Below, piece by piece: positions 9,025-15,549 of a DNA stretch of 34,001 bases (position 1 is the first letter of the stretch; each line of letters opens with the position of its first letter). The notes under the pieces are model-generated. The model had not been told where the DNA came from, did not search any database, and saw only the letters and a program-made list of their open reading frames with translations. Source of the stretch: Pseudoalteromonas denitrificans DSM 6059 (GTDB lineage Bacteria; Pseudomonadota; Gammaproteobacteria; Enterobacterales; Alteromonadaceae). The DNA lies in NCBI RefSeq assembly GCF_900112265.1, contig NZ_FOLO01000043.1, positions 14,794 to 48,794 of the forward strand, in the 5' to 3' direction. Both the position numbers and the translations under genes were made by a program.

Positions 9025-9250
9025 ATATGATTTTTCTTGCTATGACAGTATTTGGAGGCTTGTAACAGTAATAAGGCTATTTAGGATAGAGCTTAGTGAA
9101 AGAACAAAGAGGATGAGCTAGAATTGTTAACAATCAAGTCGTATTATGTTCTGAAGTTTTTTTATTTTAGCTTCTGAATTGCGAATAAAATACTTCCTTT
9201 GAGTATTTATTAAAAATAGGGCAGTTAATATAATTTTAAGATTAAAATTG

Positions 9251-9754
9251 TTACTTTTTAGTACCAAAATCTTTTGTTACGCCATCAATTGAAATGGATT
9301 TAATCCCTGAATTGTTAAAATGAATATTTAAACTGGCGGCTCGGCTAGTAAAAAAATACTGATTATCATCAAGAATAAGTACATAGTTTCCTAATACATT
9401 ATTTTTGAATTGCTCTTTCTTTAGTTGAATACGATGACCGCCTATTGTCCAATCAAATTGTTCAAAAAAACCTTTAGTAAACTCTTGTATCCACACTGTT
9501 TTTTCATTCTTATTAATTGCTAAGGCTATTGAGTAGGAATCAGGTACCTGCTCCATTGAATAGGATTTTTTTCCAATGGTAAACTTTTGTTCTTTTTCAT
9601 TCCAAGCAAAACCGAAATTGAGAGGTTTTGTGATCCCTGTTGGATAGCTAAGGGTGCCCTCACCTTTAAAATTAAAATCAGCAAAAGCCGAGCTTGCTGT
9701 TATACATAAGAGTGTTGTGAGACTATAATTAGTAGCATTTTTAAATATATTCAT
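9251..9754 (-). CDS. Secreted protein of unknown function with signal peptide
   Basis: I do not recognise a family. The 167-aa product begins with a typical Sec signal peptide (TTLLCITASSAFA), with likely cleavage after AFA at residue 25. The mature part is about 142 residues, rich in aromatic and charged residues, with alternating patterns that suggest beta strands (FNFKGEGTLSYP, IRLKKE-like and YVLILDD segments). It has no cysteines after the signal peptide and no lipobox, so a soluble periplasmic protein is most likely. Start choice is supported by GGAG six bases upstream. It lies downstream of ompW on the same strand but beyond a terminator, so it is probably transcribed separately. Confidence 0.75.
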   Translation of the reverse strand: MNIFKNATNYSLTTLLCITASSAFADFNFKGEGTLSYPTGITKPLNFGFAWNEKEQKFTIGKKSYSMEQVPDSYSIALAINKNEKTVWIQEFTKGFFEQFDWTIGGHRIQLKKEQFKNNVLGNYVLILDDNQYFFTSRAASLNIHFNNSGIKSISIDGVTKDFGTKK

Positions 9755-9831
9755 TTATTTCTCCAATAACTATTTGAAAAGTATAAACGATATTTAAATT
9801 GATGCGAGATAATTTTATTGTTCAAATATAC

Positions 9832-9855
9832 TAAAAGCCAGCAGGCTGGCTTTTA
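9832..9855 (-). terminator. Intrinsic terminator after ompW
   Basis: A perfect inverted repeat AAAAGCCAG / CTGGCTTTT with a four-base loop, 23 bp past the ompW stop codon on the minus strand. A and T runs on the two sides mean either strand could use it. Confidence 0.85.
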
Positions 9856-9877
9856 AACAAGGCTCAAATGTAGGCCC

Positions 9878-10549
9878 CTAAAATTTGTACTTCATGCCTA
9901 ACATAAATACGACAGGATCAATGTTAACGGTAGATGTTAGTGCCTTAGTACCATTTGCAAAAATTTCAGCATCGCTATCTATGTCCATATAAGTAGCTAC
10001 AGCATGAACAGCCCACTTATTATTTACTGAATAGTTAAAACCTGCTTGAGCTGCTAAGCCTAAAGAATTATCAAGTTTTAATTCAACATCATTGGTGCCT
10101 AGTGTTGTTTTTAGGTCTTGCCCAGCTTGCTCATCAAAGAAGATTGTATAGTTAATACCCGCACCTATAAATGGGCGAAATACAGCATTAGAACCGCCAA
10201 AATGGTATTGTGCTAATAAAGTTGGTGGTAAATGTTTTGTTGAACCCAAACTTGCACCGTCTAGGCCTGCTTCACCATCTATATCATGACTAAAAGGTGT
10301 CGCGGCGATAAGCTCTAAAGCCCAATTATCATTGATTGCATAATCTAATGTAATACCTAGCTGAGTATTAGAATCAACGCTTAATCCTAAGGTGTTATTT
10401 GTACCATCAATATAAGAGGTGCTACTATCAGGCTTCACTGTAATTGCACCAATGTTAATACTTAACTTATCAAGACTTACCTCTGCTTGTGCTAAAGGTG
10501 TTGCAATTAAGCTTGCTGCTACTAATGTACTTTTTATTACATTTCTCAT
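9878..10549 (-). CDS. ompW: Outer membrane protein OmpW family, eight-stranded beta barrel
   Basis: OmpW is a small monomeric barrel with a hydrophobic channel, linked in other bacteria to the anaerobic or stress response and to uptake of small hydrophobic molecules. The 223-aa precursor has a signal peptide cleaved after AQA (residue 22). Family hallmarks are HLPPTLLAQYHF (106-117), FIGAGINYTIFFD (127-139) and the terminal KYKF, whose last phenylalanine is the usual BAM-complex signal. GGAG lies seven bases before the ATG. The promoter carries a perfect FNR box, in keeping with known FNR control of ompW in enteric bacteria. It is followed by a terminator, so the gene is probably monocistronic. 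Confidence 0.93.
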   Translation of the reverse strand: MRNVIKSTLVAASLIATPLAQAEVSLDKLSINIGAITVKPDSSTSYIDGTNNTLGLSVDSNTQLGITLDYAINDNWALELIAATPFSHDIDGEAGLDGASLGSTKHLPPTLLAQYHFGGSNAVFRPFIGAGINYTIFFDEQAGQDLKTTLGTNDVELKLDNSLGLAAQAGFNYSVNNKWAVHAVATYMDIDSDAEIFANGTKALTSTVNIDPVVFMLGMKYKF

Positions 10550-10591
10550 AATTCTGCTCCGATGTTATGAGTGTTTTAATTCATTAGCGCT

Positions 10592-10633
10592 ATTATCTAA
10601 GCTTTAGATTTTTCATATTTTGATTTAGATCAA
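10592..10633 (-). promoter_or_regulatory. FNR box and class II promoter of ompW
   Basis: TTGATTTAGATCAA at 10620-10633 is a perfect match to the FNR consensus TTGAT-N4-ATCAA. On the minus strand the -10-like GATAAT lies at 10597-10592. That puts the transcription start near 10585 and centres the box at -41.5, the classical activating position. The rest of the gene-free stretch 10550-10923 is AT-rich and holds this promoter, a putative promoter for the small gene at 10924, and a 12-bp direct repeat. Confidence 0.8.
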
Positions 10634-10824
10634 AGGATGTTTTTCGGGAATCTATCCTAAAGTAAAAGTTGATATAGAATAATAAATTTGAATATTAACC
10701 TTTATTTTTGTAGGGTTTTAATGTTTCAGGTTTTTATAAAAAGCCTTAAATTCGTTTATGTGACAGCTATTAAGATGCTGAATATATAATAATAAAATAG
10801 TTGCAAATTAATTCTGTAAATATA

Positions 10825-10853
10825 TTGTTAATTGAAGTGAGTTTAAGTACACT
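10825..10853 (+). promoter_or_regulatory. Putative promoter of the 43-codon small gene
   Basis: TTGTTA (10825-10830) and TACACT (10848-10853) are separated by 17 bp. Each matches four of six consensus bases. In so AT-rich a spacer a chance match is possible. Confidence 0.35.
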
Positions 10854-10923
10854 AAATTCGTTTAAAAATAAGACAAAATAAATTACTAAAATTAATAATA
10901 AAAAAAACAAAATTGGAGTGATT

Positions 10924-11055
10924 ATGAATAGGTCAACTAGTCGAGGAATAAGTTTGAGTTCAATTGCATTTGCAGTTGTCGTTTTAGCTGTCTCAGCTTG
11001 GTTTAATCAAGCTTCAGCTATGCAAGTAGAACAAAATATATATTTTTGTGAGTAA
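10924..11055 (+). CDS. Small membrane or secreted peptide, 43 aa, unknown
   Basis: A short reading frame beginning MNRSTSRGISLSS, followed by a hydrophobic run (IAFAVVVLAVSAWF) and the motif QASAMQ, ending IYFCE. It looks like either a signal peptide with cleavage after ASA and a very short mature part, or a single membrane span. Support for being a gene: GGAG five bases before the ATG, a possible promoter about 70 bp upstream and a hairpin 16 bp after the stop codon. No homologue is recalled. It lies between divergent ompW and a convergent small membrane protein gene. Confidence 0.5.
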   Translation: MNRSTSRGISLSSIAFAVVVLAVSAWFNQASAMQVEQNIYFCE

Positions 11056-11071
11056 TTCGATTTTTATTCAA

Positions 11072-11103
11072 ATAGAGCAATGAAGTAAATATTATTGCTC
11101 TAT
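11072..11103. terminator. Shared hairpin between convergent small genes
   Basis: Perfect 10-bp arms ATAGAGCAAT (11072-11081) and ATTGCTCTAT (11094-11103) with a 12-nt loop. It lies between the 43-codon gene on the plus strand and the 77-aa gene on the minus strand, whose stop codon lies inside it. The U-tracts are short, so terminator strength is uncertain. Confidence 0.55.
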
Positions 11104-11325
11104 ATGGTAAGTGAATAATTTAAAGATATAAAAAGTATTTATAAGTACTAAACTGATATTTGATAGATTTCCTGCCGGTAAGTTTTCAAAACTATTTACA
11201 GCAAATAGTATTCCCATCCCTAAAAAAGCTGAAACTTTTAGTGTGAATTCATTTTTTATAAAAAATACCCCTAAGCATAAAATGACTCCTAATAAATTTA
11301 TACTACTAATTAAGACTTGCTCCAT
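11092..11325 (-). CDS. Small integral membrane protein, 77 aa, unknown
   Basis: Three hydrophobic stretches (about residues 6-22, 28-45 and 56-72) suggest two or three membrane spans, with a short hydrophilic loop NSFENLPAGNLSN between the second and third. No family is recognised. The ATG is preceded by AGAGG at good spacing, and a good sigma70-type promoter (TTGAAG, 17 bp, CATAAT) lies just upstream, so it is likely a real and separately transcribed gene. Confidence 0.6.
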   Translation of the reverse strand: MEQVLISSINLLGVILCLGVFFIKNEFTLKVSAFLGMGILFAVNSFENLPAGNLSNISLVLINTFYIFKLFTYHIEQ

Positions 11326-11352
11326 AGTTGCCTCTAAATGATTTAAAAGGCT

Positions 11353-11381
11353 ATTATGAGAATATAGAGCATTAACTTCAA
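11353..11381 (-). promoter_or_regulatory. Putative sigma70 promoter of the 77-aa membrane protein
   Basis: On the minus strand TTGAAG (11381-11376), a 17-bp spacer and CATAAT (11358-11353). Each element differs from consensus at one or two positions. The start codon follows about 28 bp after the -10. Confidence 0.55.
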
Positions 11382-11421
11382 ACGAGTTTTTTTTCAGTTT
11401 CGCATTATAAAATCTAATGAA

Positions 11422-11877
11422 TTATTTTTGGTATGTATTGTAATAGTGCAGGATTACTGAAAAAACACCTTTTTCATCAATAATTTTATATTTTTGGCAT
11501 TGAATTTTTTTTAAGTTTTTGTGGCATAAAAATAAATGGTTGGCGGTTATACTGGCATCTGCTTTTAAATTAGAGTCTAAAATAAAAGGCTCAATAGTAT
11601 AAAATCCAGGCCAATAAATACTTTGATTAACGATCCCTGATTTTTCATAGGTCAAAAGAGAAGGCTTAGGTGATACAAAATAAATAATGACTAAAAGTAG
11701 TAAAAATATAACTAAATGTAATGTTTTATTTGATTTTTTTTCGACTTTTACAATGTGTTGAGCATTCGGTATTTTGGTGTTTTCATATGATTTTGTTGTC
11801 GCTTTCGACCTTTTTTTTGTTTTTTTATTAAAATCTTCAGGTTTTAAAAGTTTTTGCTGTTTTATTTTTGTTGACAT
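11422..11877 (-). CDS. Single-span membrane protein with basic cytoplasmic tail, unknown
   Basis: A 151-aa protein. Residues 1-52 are strongly basic and hydrophilic (KQQKLLKPEDFNKKTKKRSK), residues 53-68 form one membrane span (LHLVIFLLLLVIIYFV), and about 82 residues follow outside. By the positive-inside rule the tail is cytoplasmic and the C-terminal part periplasmic. Two cysteines, C118 and C127, could form a disulfide there. No family is recognised, and no strong ribosome binding site is seen. It diverges from the receiver-domain gene at 11974; the shared 96-bp spacer holds two palindromes, which hints at co-regulation but does not prove a functional link. Confidence 0.65.
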   Translation of the reverse strand: MSTKIKQQKLLKPEDFNKKTKKRSKATTKSYENTKIPNAQHIVKVEKKSNKTLHLVIFLLLLVIIYFVSPKPSLLTYEKSGIVNQSIYWPGFYTIEPFILDSNLKADASITANHLFLCHKNLKKIQCQKYKIIDEKGVFSVILHYYNTYQK

Positions 11878-11909
11878 AGTTTATATTTACTTAAGAATTA
11901 TAAAAGCTT

Positions 11910-11950
11910 TACCGTAATTATTATGGTATTAAGTGTATACTGTGAGTATA
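11910..11950. promoter_or_regulatory. Two palindromes in the divergent promoter region
   Basis: TACCGTAATTATTATGGTA (11910-11928) is a 19-bp palindrome, complete but for one mismatched pair. TATACTGTGAGTATA (11936-11950) is a perfect 6-3-6 inverted repeat; its left arm TATACT is also a reasonable -10 for the receiver gene. Both fit operator sites for a dimeric regulator; which one is unknown. Confidence 0.45.
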
Positions 11951-11973
11951 ACAAGAATCAGTGGAATGAATAA

Positions 11974-12357
11974 ATGAATGATAACTTTTCGGTTTTAATT
12001 GTTGATGACGTCGGAACGGTGAGAAATTTTTTACATCAAACTCTGATGCATTTAGGGATTGATAATATCAATGAAGCTTCAACGGCTTCACAATGTTTAC
12101 AGTTATGCCAAGATAATGATTATTCAATTGTATTTTTAGATATAGAGTTACCAGATGGAAATGGTAAGGATATCATTGAAAAACTCAATACGATAAGTCC
12201 TGAAACAAATGTGGTTATGGTATCAGCGCATTCTACAGTTGAAAATGTAAAAGATGCAATTGATAAAGGTGCTAAAGGGTTTGTTGTGAAACCATTTTCT
12301 CCTAAAAAGATCGCTGCGATCTTGAAAAAATTTGCCCCAGACTTGGAACTTCCATAA
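11974..12357 (+). CDS. Stand-alone CheY-like response regulator receiver
   Basis: A single receiver domain of 127 aa with no output domain. The acidic pocket is D11-D12 (VDD), the phospho-acceptor D56 (VFLDIELPDG), the switch residue S84 (MVSAHS) and the conserved lysine K106 (VVKPFSP). All catalytic residues are present, so phosphorylation is expected. Its partner kinase is not in the window. It could act on flagellar switching, on a chemotaxis-like or pilus-related pathway, or as a phosphate shuttle. The ATG is preceded by GTGGA at eight bases. It converges on rpsT across a shared terminator. Confidence 0.93.
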   Translation: MNDNFSVLIVDDVGTVRNFLHQTLMHLGIDNINEASTASQCLQLCQDNDYSIVFLDIELPDGNGKDIIEKLNTISPETNVVMVSAHSTVENVKDAIDKGAKGFVVKPFSPKKIAAILKKFAPDLELP

Positions 12358-12386
12358 ATTTGTACAAGTATTAAATTTTAGAAATA

Positions 12387-12412
12387 AAAAAACCGGCTAA
12401 TGCCGGTTTTTT
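12387..12412. terminator. Bidirectional terminator between receiver gene and rpsT
   Basis: AAAAAACCGGC, loop TAAT, GCCGGTTTTTT. It is a perfect 11-bp stem with A and T runs on both sides, placed between convergent genes. Confidence 0.95.
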
Positions 12413-12431
12413 AAAAAGCTAAAAAAAGCGC

Positions 12432-12692
12432 TTAAAGTGCTTTGATTTTTGCTGATAAACGGCTTTTGTTGCGAGCCGCTTTGTTTTTGTGAATAAGACC
12501 TTTAGTTGCGTAACGGTCTAGAACTGGAACAGCAGCATTAAATGCTAAAGTTGCAGCTTCTTTGTCACCAGCTTCAATTGCAGCGATTACTTTTTTGAAA
12601 AAAGTACGCATCATTGAACGACGACTTGCATTGTGTTTACGGCGTTTTTCGCTAGTTAAAGCGCGTTTTTTTGCAGACTTGATGTTAGCCAA
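12432..12692 (-). CDS. rpsT: 30S ribosomal protein S20
   Basis: Primary 16S rRNA-binding protein of the small subunit. The 86 aa match the family (E. coli 87), with the typical basic start MANIKSAKKRALTSEKRRKHN and the helical tail NKAARNKSRLSAKIKAL. The start codon is TTG (12692-12690) with AGGAG six bases upstream. A UUG start is also used by E. coli rpsT, where it takes part in autogenous control by S20. The strong promoter upstream has a consensus TTGACA. Divergent from murJ, as in many gammaproteobacteria. Confidence 0.97.
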   Translation of the reverse strand: MANIKSAKKRALTSEKRRKHNASRRSMMRTFFKKVIAAIEAGDKEAATLAFNAAVPVLDRYATKGLIHKNKAARNKSRLSAKIKAL

Positions 12693-12740
12693 GGTTTGCT
12701 CCTAACAATCTAAAATAAAGCTTTGAATTTATGGCCGAGG

Positions 12741-12769
12741 AATATGCCTCTTTTTATTGAAAATGTCAA
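12741..12769 (-). promoter_or_regulatory. Strong sigma70 promoter of rpsT
   Basis: On the minus strand a perfect -35 TTGACA (12769-12764), a 17-bp spacer and CATATT (12746-12741), about 50 bp upstream of the TTG start. Confidence 0.8.
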
Positions 12770-12899
12770 TGGCCTTTTGTAAAAACTGCTCGTTTAACGA
12801 ACATTAAGATAAAAACAGTGAAAATTTCATTTCCTCTACGTTTATATATGTTGGCCATTACAACAGTTAATCCGCAGATTATATCAAAGCTTATATGAA

Positions 12900-12935
12900 T
12901 CGACTAGTACCTTTGCATACTTATTATGGCATAAT
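12900..12935 (+). promoter_or_regulatory. Putative promoter of murJ, overlapping an upstream in-frame ATG
   Basis: Two overlapping readings exist: TCGACT (12900-12905), 16 bp, TATTAT (12922-12927); or an extended -10 TGG-CATAAT ending at 12935. Either puts the transcription start at about 12934-12942, at or after the ATG at 12936. This supports the later GTG (12969) as the murJ start. Confidence 0.4.
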
Positions 12936-12968
12936 ATGCGCTCTAAAATTAATGCTAAAAGGTTTTGT

Positions 12969-14549
12969 GTGGCAAAAGGATTATTTCGTTCGGGAATGAT
13001 AGTTAGTTGTATGACTTTCATTTCCCGTATCTTAGGTCTTGTAAGAGATTCGGTTACTGCACATTTGTTAGGTGCGGGGTCGGCTGCAGATATTTTTTTA
13101 TTAGCAAATAAAGTACCCAACTTTTTAAGACGACTTTTTGCCGAAGGGGCGTTTGCGCAAGCTTTTGTACCAGTATTAGCTGAAGTAAAAGAAAAACATG
13201 GAGATGATAAGGTAAGATATTTCGTTGCCAATGCGGCTGGTACCTTGGGCACAATCTTATTAATTGTCACTATAGTGGGTGTGATAGCTTCACCTATTAT
13301 TGCTGCTTTATTTGGCGCAGGTTGGTTTGTATCTTCTGATTCAAATGTAGAGCATGATAGATACGCTTTATTGAGTTTAATGCTCAAGTTTACCTTCCCT
13401 TATTTATTTTTTATTAGTTTAGTTGCGCTGTCTGGTGCTGTACTTAATGTTTATAATCGTTTTGCTGCTGCGGCATTCACACCTGTATTATTGAATGTAT
13501 CTATTATAAGTTGCGCACTTTATTTTCATGATAAGTTTGAATTTGGGGCATTATCACTGGCATTAGGTGTATTTGTGGGCGGGGTGGTTCAGTTATTATT
13601 TCAATTACCTTTCTTATACCGTACAAAAATGTTAGCTAGACCTAAATGGGCTTGGCAAGATGAGAATGTAAAAAAAGTTCGTAAACTTATGATTCCTGCA
13701 ATATTTGGTGTTTCGGTCAGTCAAATTAATTTATTGTTAGATTCTATTATCGCAACATTTTTAATTAAAGGTTCGATAGCTTGGCTTTATTATTCAGATC
13801 GTTTAATTGAATTTCCTTTGGGGCTATTTGGTATTGGTATTGCGACAGTAATATTACCAGCTTTGTCTAAATTACATATCAATGATAAAGGCAGTGATTT
13901 TCAAAATACACTAGATTGGGGCGTTAGATTTGTAATTTGGTTAGGATTACCTGCATTCATGGGGTTAATTGTATTGAGTCCATTAATTATTACCGTTTTA
14001 TTTGGTCATGGCGCATTCATTAATAGTGAGGTGGACAATGTATCTCAAGTCGCATTTGGTGTGACCGCATATGCCTTTGGATTAGTCAGTTTTATGTTGA
14101 TAAAAGTGTTAGCTCCTGGTTTCTATGCCAGACATGATACTAAGACACCTGTTAAAGTTGGTATTGTGGCGTTAATTCTCAATATGGGTTTTAACATTGT
14201 TTTAGCCTATTTCTATGGTTATATTGGTTTGGCCTTAGCAACATCTTTATCAGCGACCTGCAATGCATTTTTATTGTATTATTTTTTATCAAAGCAAGGC
14301 ATTTATAAATTTTCACGTTTTAGTATAGGTTTTACACTAAAATGCTTACTTTCTAGTTTATCTATGTCATTTGTTACTTTTTGGTGTGAAAAACAATTAA
14401 TGTGGCATGATGCAAGTCTTACATTGCAGGTTTTCTATTTATTTTGTTTATTGTTTATTGCTGTTATTACCTATTTTTTCTTACTTTTTATATTAGGTAT
14501 AAGAGTTAATACAATAAAAAATGTATCCTTTGATAAAAAAAGTTTATAA
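12969..14549 (+). CDS. murJ: Lipid II flippase MurJ
   Basis: Member of the MOP superfamily that flips the peptidoglycan precursor lipid II across the inner membrane; the fold has about 14 membrane spans. Family motifs are ISRILGLVRD near the N-terminus and PNFLRRLFAEGAFAQAFVPV, both containing arginines and charged residues important in E. coli MurJ. The start chosen is GTG with AAAAGG six bases upstream, giving 526 aa (E. coli 511). An in-frame ATG at 12936 would add 11 residues, but it has no ribosome binding site and overlaps the likely promoter. murJ heads the run murJ-ribF-ileS-lspA-fkpB-ispH, a conserved order in many gammaproteobacteria. Confidence 0.95.
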   Translation: MAKGLFRSGMIVSCMTFISRILGLVRDSVTAHLLGAGSAADIFLLANKVPNFLRRLFAEGAFAQAFVPVLAEVKEKHGDDKVRYFVANAAGTLGTILLIVTIVGVIASPIIAALFGAGWFVSSDSNVEHDRYALLSLMLKFTFPYLFFISLVALSGAVLNVYNRFAAAAFTPVLLNVSIISCALYFHDKFEFGALSLALGVFVGGVVQLLFQLPFLYRTKMLARPKWAWQDENVKKVRKLMIPAIFGVSVSQINLLLDSIIATFLIKGSIAWLYYSDRLIEFPLGLFGIGIATVILPALSKLHINDKGSDFQNTLDWGVRFVIWLGLPAFMGLIVLSPLIITVLFGHGAFINSEVDNVSQVAFGVTAYAFGLVSFMLIKVLAPGFYARHDTKTPVKVGIVALILNMGFNIVLAYFYGYIGLALATSLSATCNAFLLYYFLSKQGIYKFSRFSIGFTLKCLLSSLSMSFVTFWCEKQLMWHDASLTLQVFYLFCLLFIAVITYFFLLFILGIRVNTIKNVSFDKKSL

Positions 14550-14597
14550 TCGCGGCTTTGGTATTTTAACAACAAATTTGTAGGTCATATTTAACTT

Positions 14598-15530
14598 ATG
14601 GAGCTAATCAGAGGCATCCACAATATCAGGTCTCGACATCGTGATTGTGTTTTAACAATTGGAAACTTTGATGGCGTACATTTAGGACATGAAGCTGTAT
14701 TAAACGGTTTAATAAATGATGCTAAAATACGAGACTTGCCGAGCACCGTAATGTTATTTGAACCACAACCACAAGAGTTATTTGCAAAAGGCAAAGTACC
14801 ACCCAGACTTACGCGTTTAAGAGATAAGCTAATCTTACTTAAAAAGTTGGGAATAAAACGCGTGATTTGCATTAATTTCAATCATGAATTTGCAAATTTA
14901 ACCGCTGATTATTTTATTCGTGAAATTCTAATTAATAAGTTAGGTGTCAAAGCGTTAACAATTGGAGATGACTTTAGGTTTGGTAAAGGGCGTGTAGGTG
15001 ATTTCAATATGTTAGTTGAAATCGGCGGCCAATTAAATATGGCTGTGAAAAGTACAAGAAGTTTTCGGAAATTAGATTGCCGTGTGAGTAGTACTGCAAT
15101 ACGTAGTGCACTTGCAGCAAATGATATTGAACAAGCTAATGACATGTTGGGTCATGCTTATCAAATTTCAGGCCGTGTAATACACGGTTGTAAACAAGGC
15201 AGACAGTTAGGTTTTCCAACAGCAAATGTGGCATTAAAAAGACAAGTTAGTCCAGTAAATGGTGTTTTTGCAGTAAAAGTTAAAATTTCAGAACAAGAAT
15301 TTTATGGAGTGGCAAATGTAGGTTCTAAGCCGACTCTTAACGGACAGAAAATGTTGCTTGAAGTTCACATATTCAACTTTAAGCAAGATATATATGGAAC
15401 ATTTATAAGTGTGGAGCTTATTAATAAGCTTCGAAATGAACAAAAATTTGATACGCTTGAGCAACTTATCGCACAAATTGATGCCGATGTTAAAGTTGCC
15501 AAGCAGTGTTTTGGTTTGACTAATATCTAA
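14598..15530 (+). CDS. ribF: Bifunctional riboflavin kinase / FAD synthetase
   Basis: Converts riboflavin to FMN and FMN to FAD. The N-terminal nucleotidyltransferase domain shows GNFDGVHLGH at residues 22-31, an HxGH-type motif. The C-terminal flavokinase domain begins at about 180 and contains GRQLGFPTAN (about 201-210) and NVGSKPTLNG. Length is 310 aa against 313 in E. coli, and the N-terminus (MELIRGIHNI) matches. The upstream ribosome binding site is weak. It lies 48 bp after murJ and 19 bp before ileS, probably in one transcript. Confidence 0.97.
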   Translation: MELIRGIHNIRSRHRDCVLTIGNFDGVHLGHEAVLNGLINDAKIRDLPSTVMLFEPQPQELFAKGKVPPRLTRLRDKLILLKKLGIKRVICINFNHEFANLTADYFIREILINKLGVKALTIGDDFRFGKGRVGDFNMLVEIGGQLNMAVKSTRSFRKLDCRVSSTAIRSALAANDIEQANDMLGHAYQISGRVIHGCKQGRQLGFPTANVALKRQVSPVNGVFAVKVKISEQEFYGVANVGSKPTLNGQKMLLEVHIFNFKQDIYGTFISVELINKLRNEQKFDTLEQLIAQIDADVKVAKQCFGLTNI

Positions 15531-15549
15531 GATACGGAAAGTTAATTAA

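Noticed and set aside
10419..10607. 62-codon plus-strand frame over the ompW start and promoter
   Set aside because: It is antisense to the ompW signal peptide, whose hydrophobicity it mirrors; it crosses the ompW promoter.
10747..10864. Direct repeat TAAATTCGTTTA at 10747-10758 and 10853-10864
   Set aside because: Only 12 bp in very AT-rich DNA; no target-site or operator context. Chance is plausible.
12936..12968. Upstream ATG start for murJ
   Set aside because: It overlaps the likely -10/transcription start and lacks a ribosome binding site; the GTG at 12969 has AAAAGG at good spacing.
12884..13387. Minus-strand open frame over the murJ N-terminus
   Set aside because: Shadow of murJ; no ribosome binding site, and the composition is typical of antisense frames.
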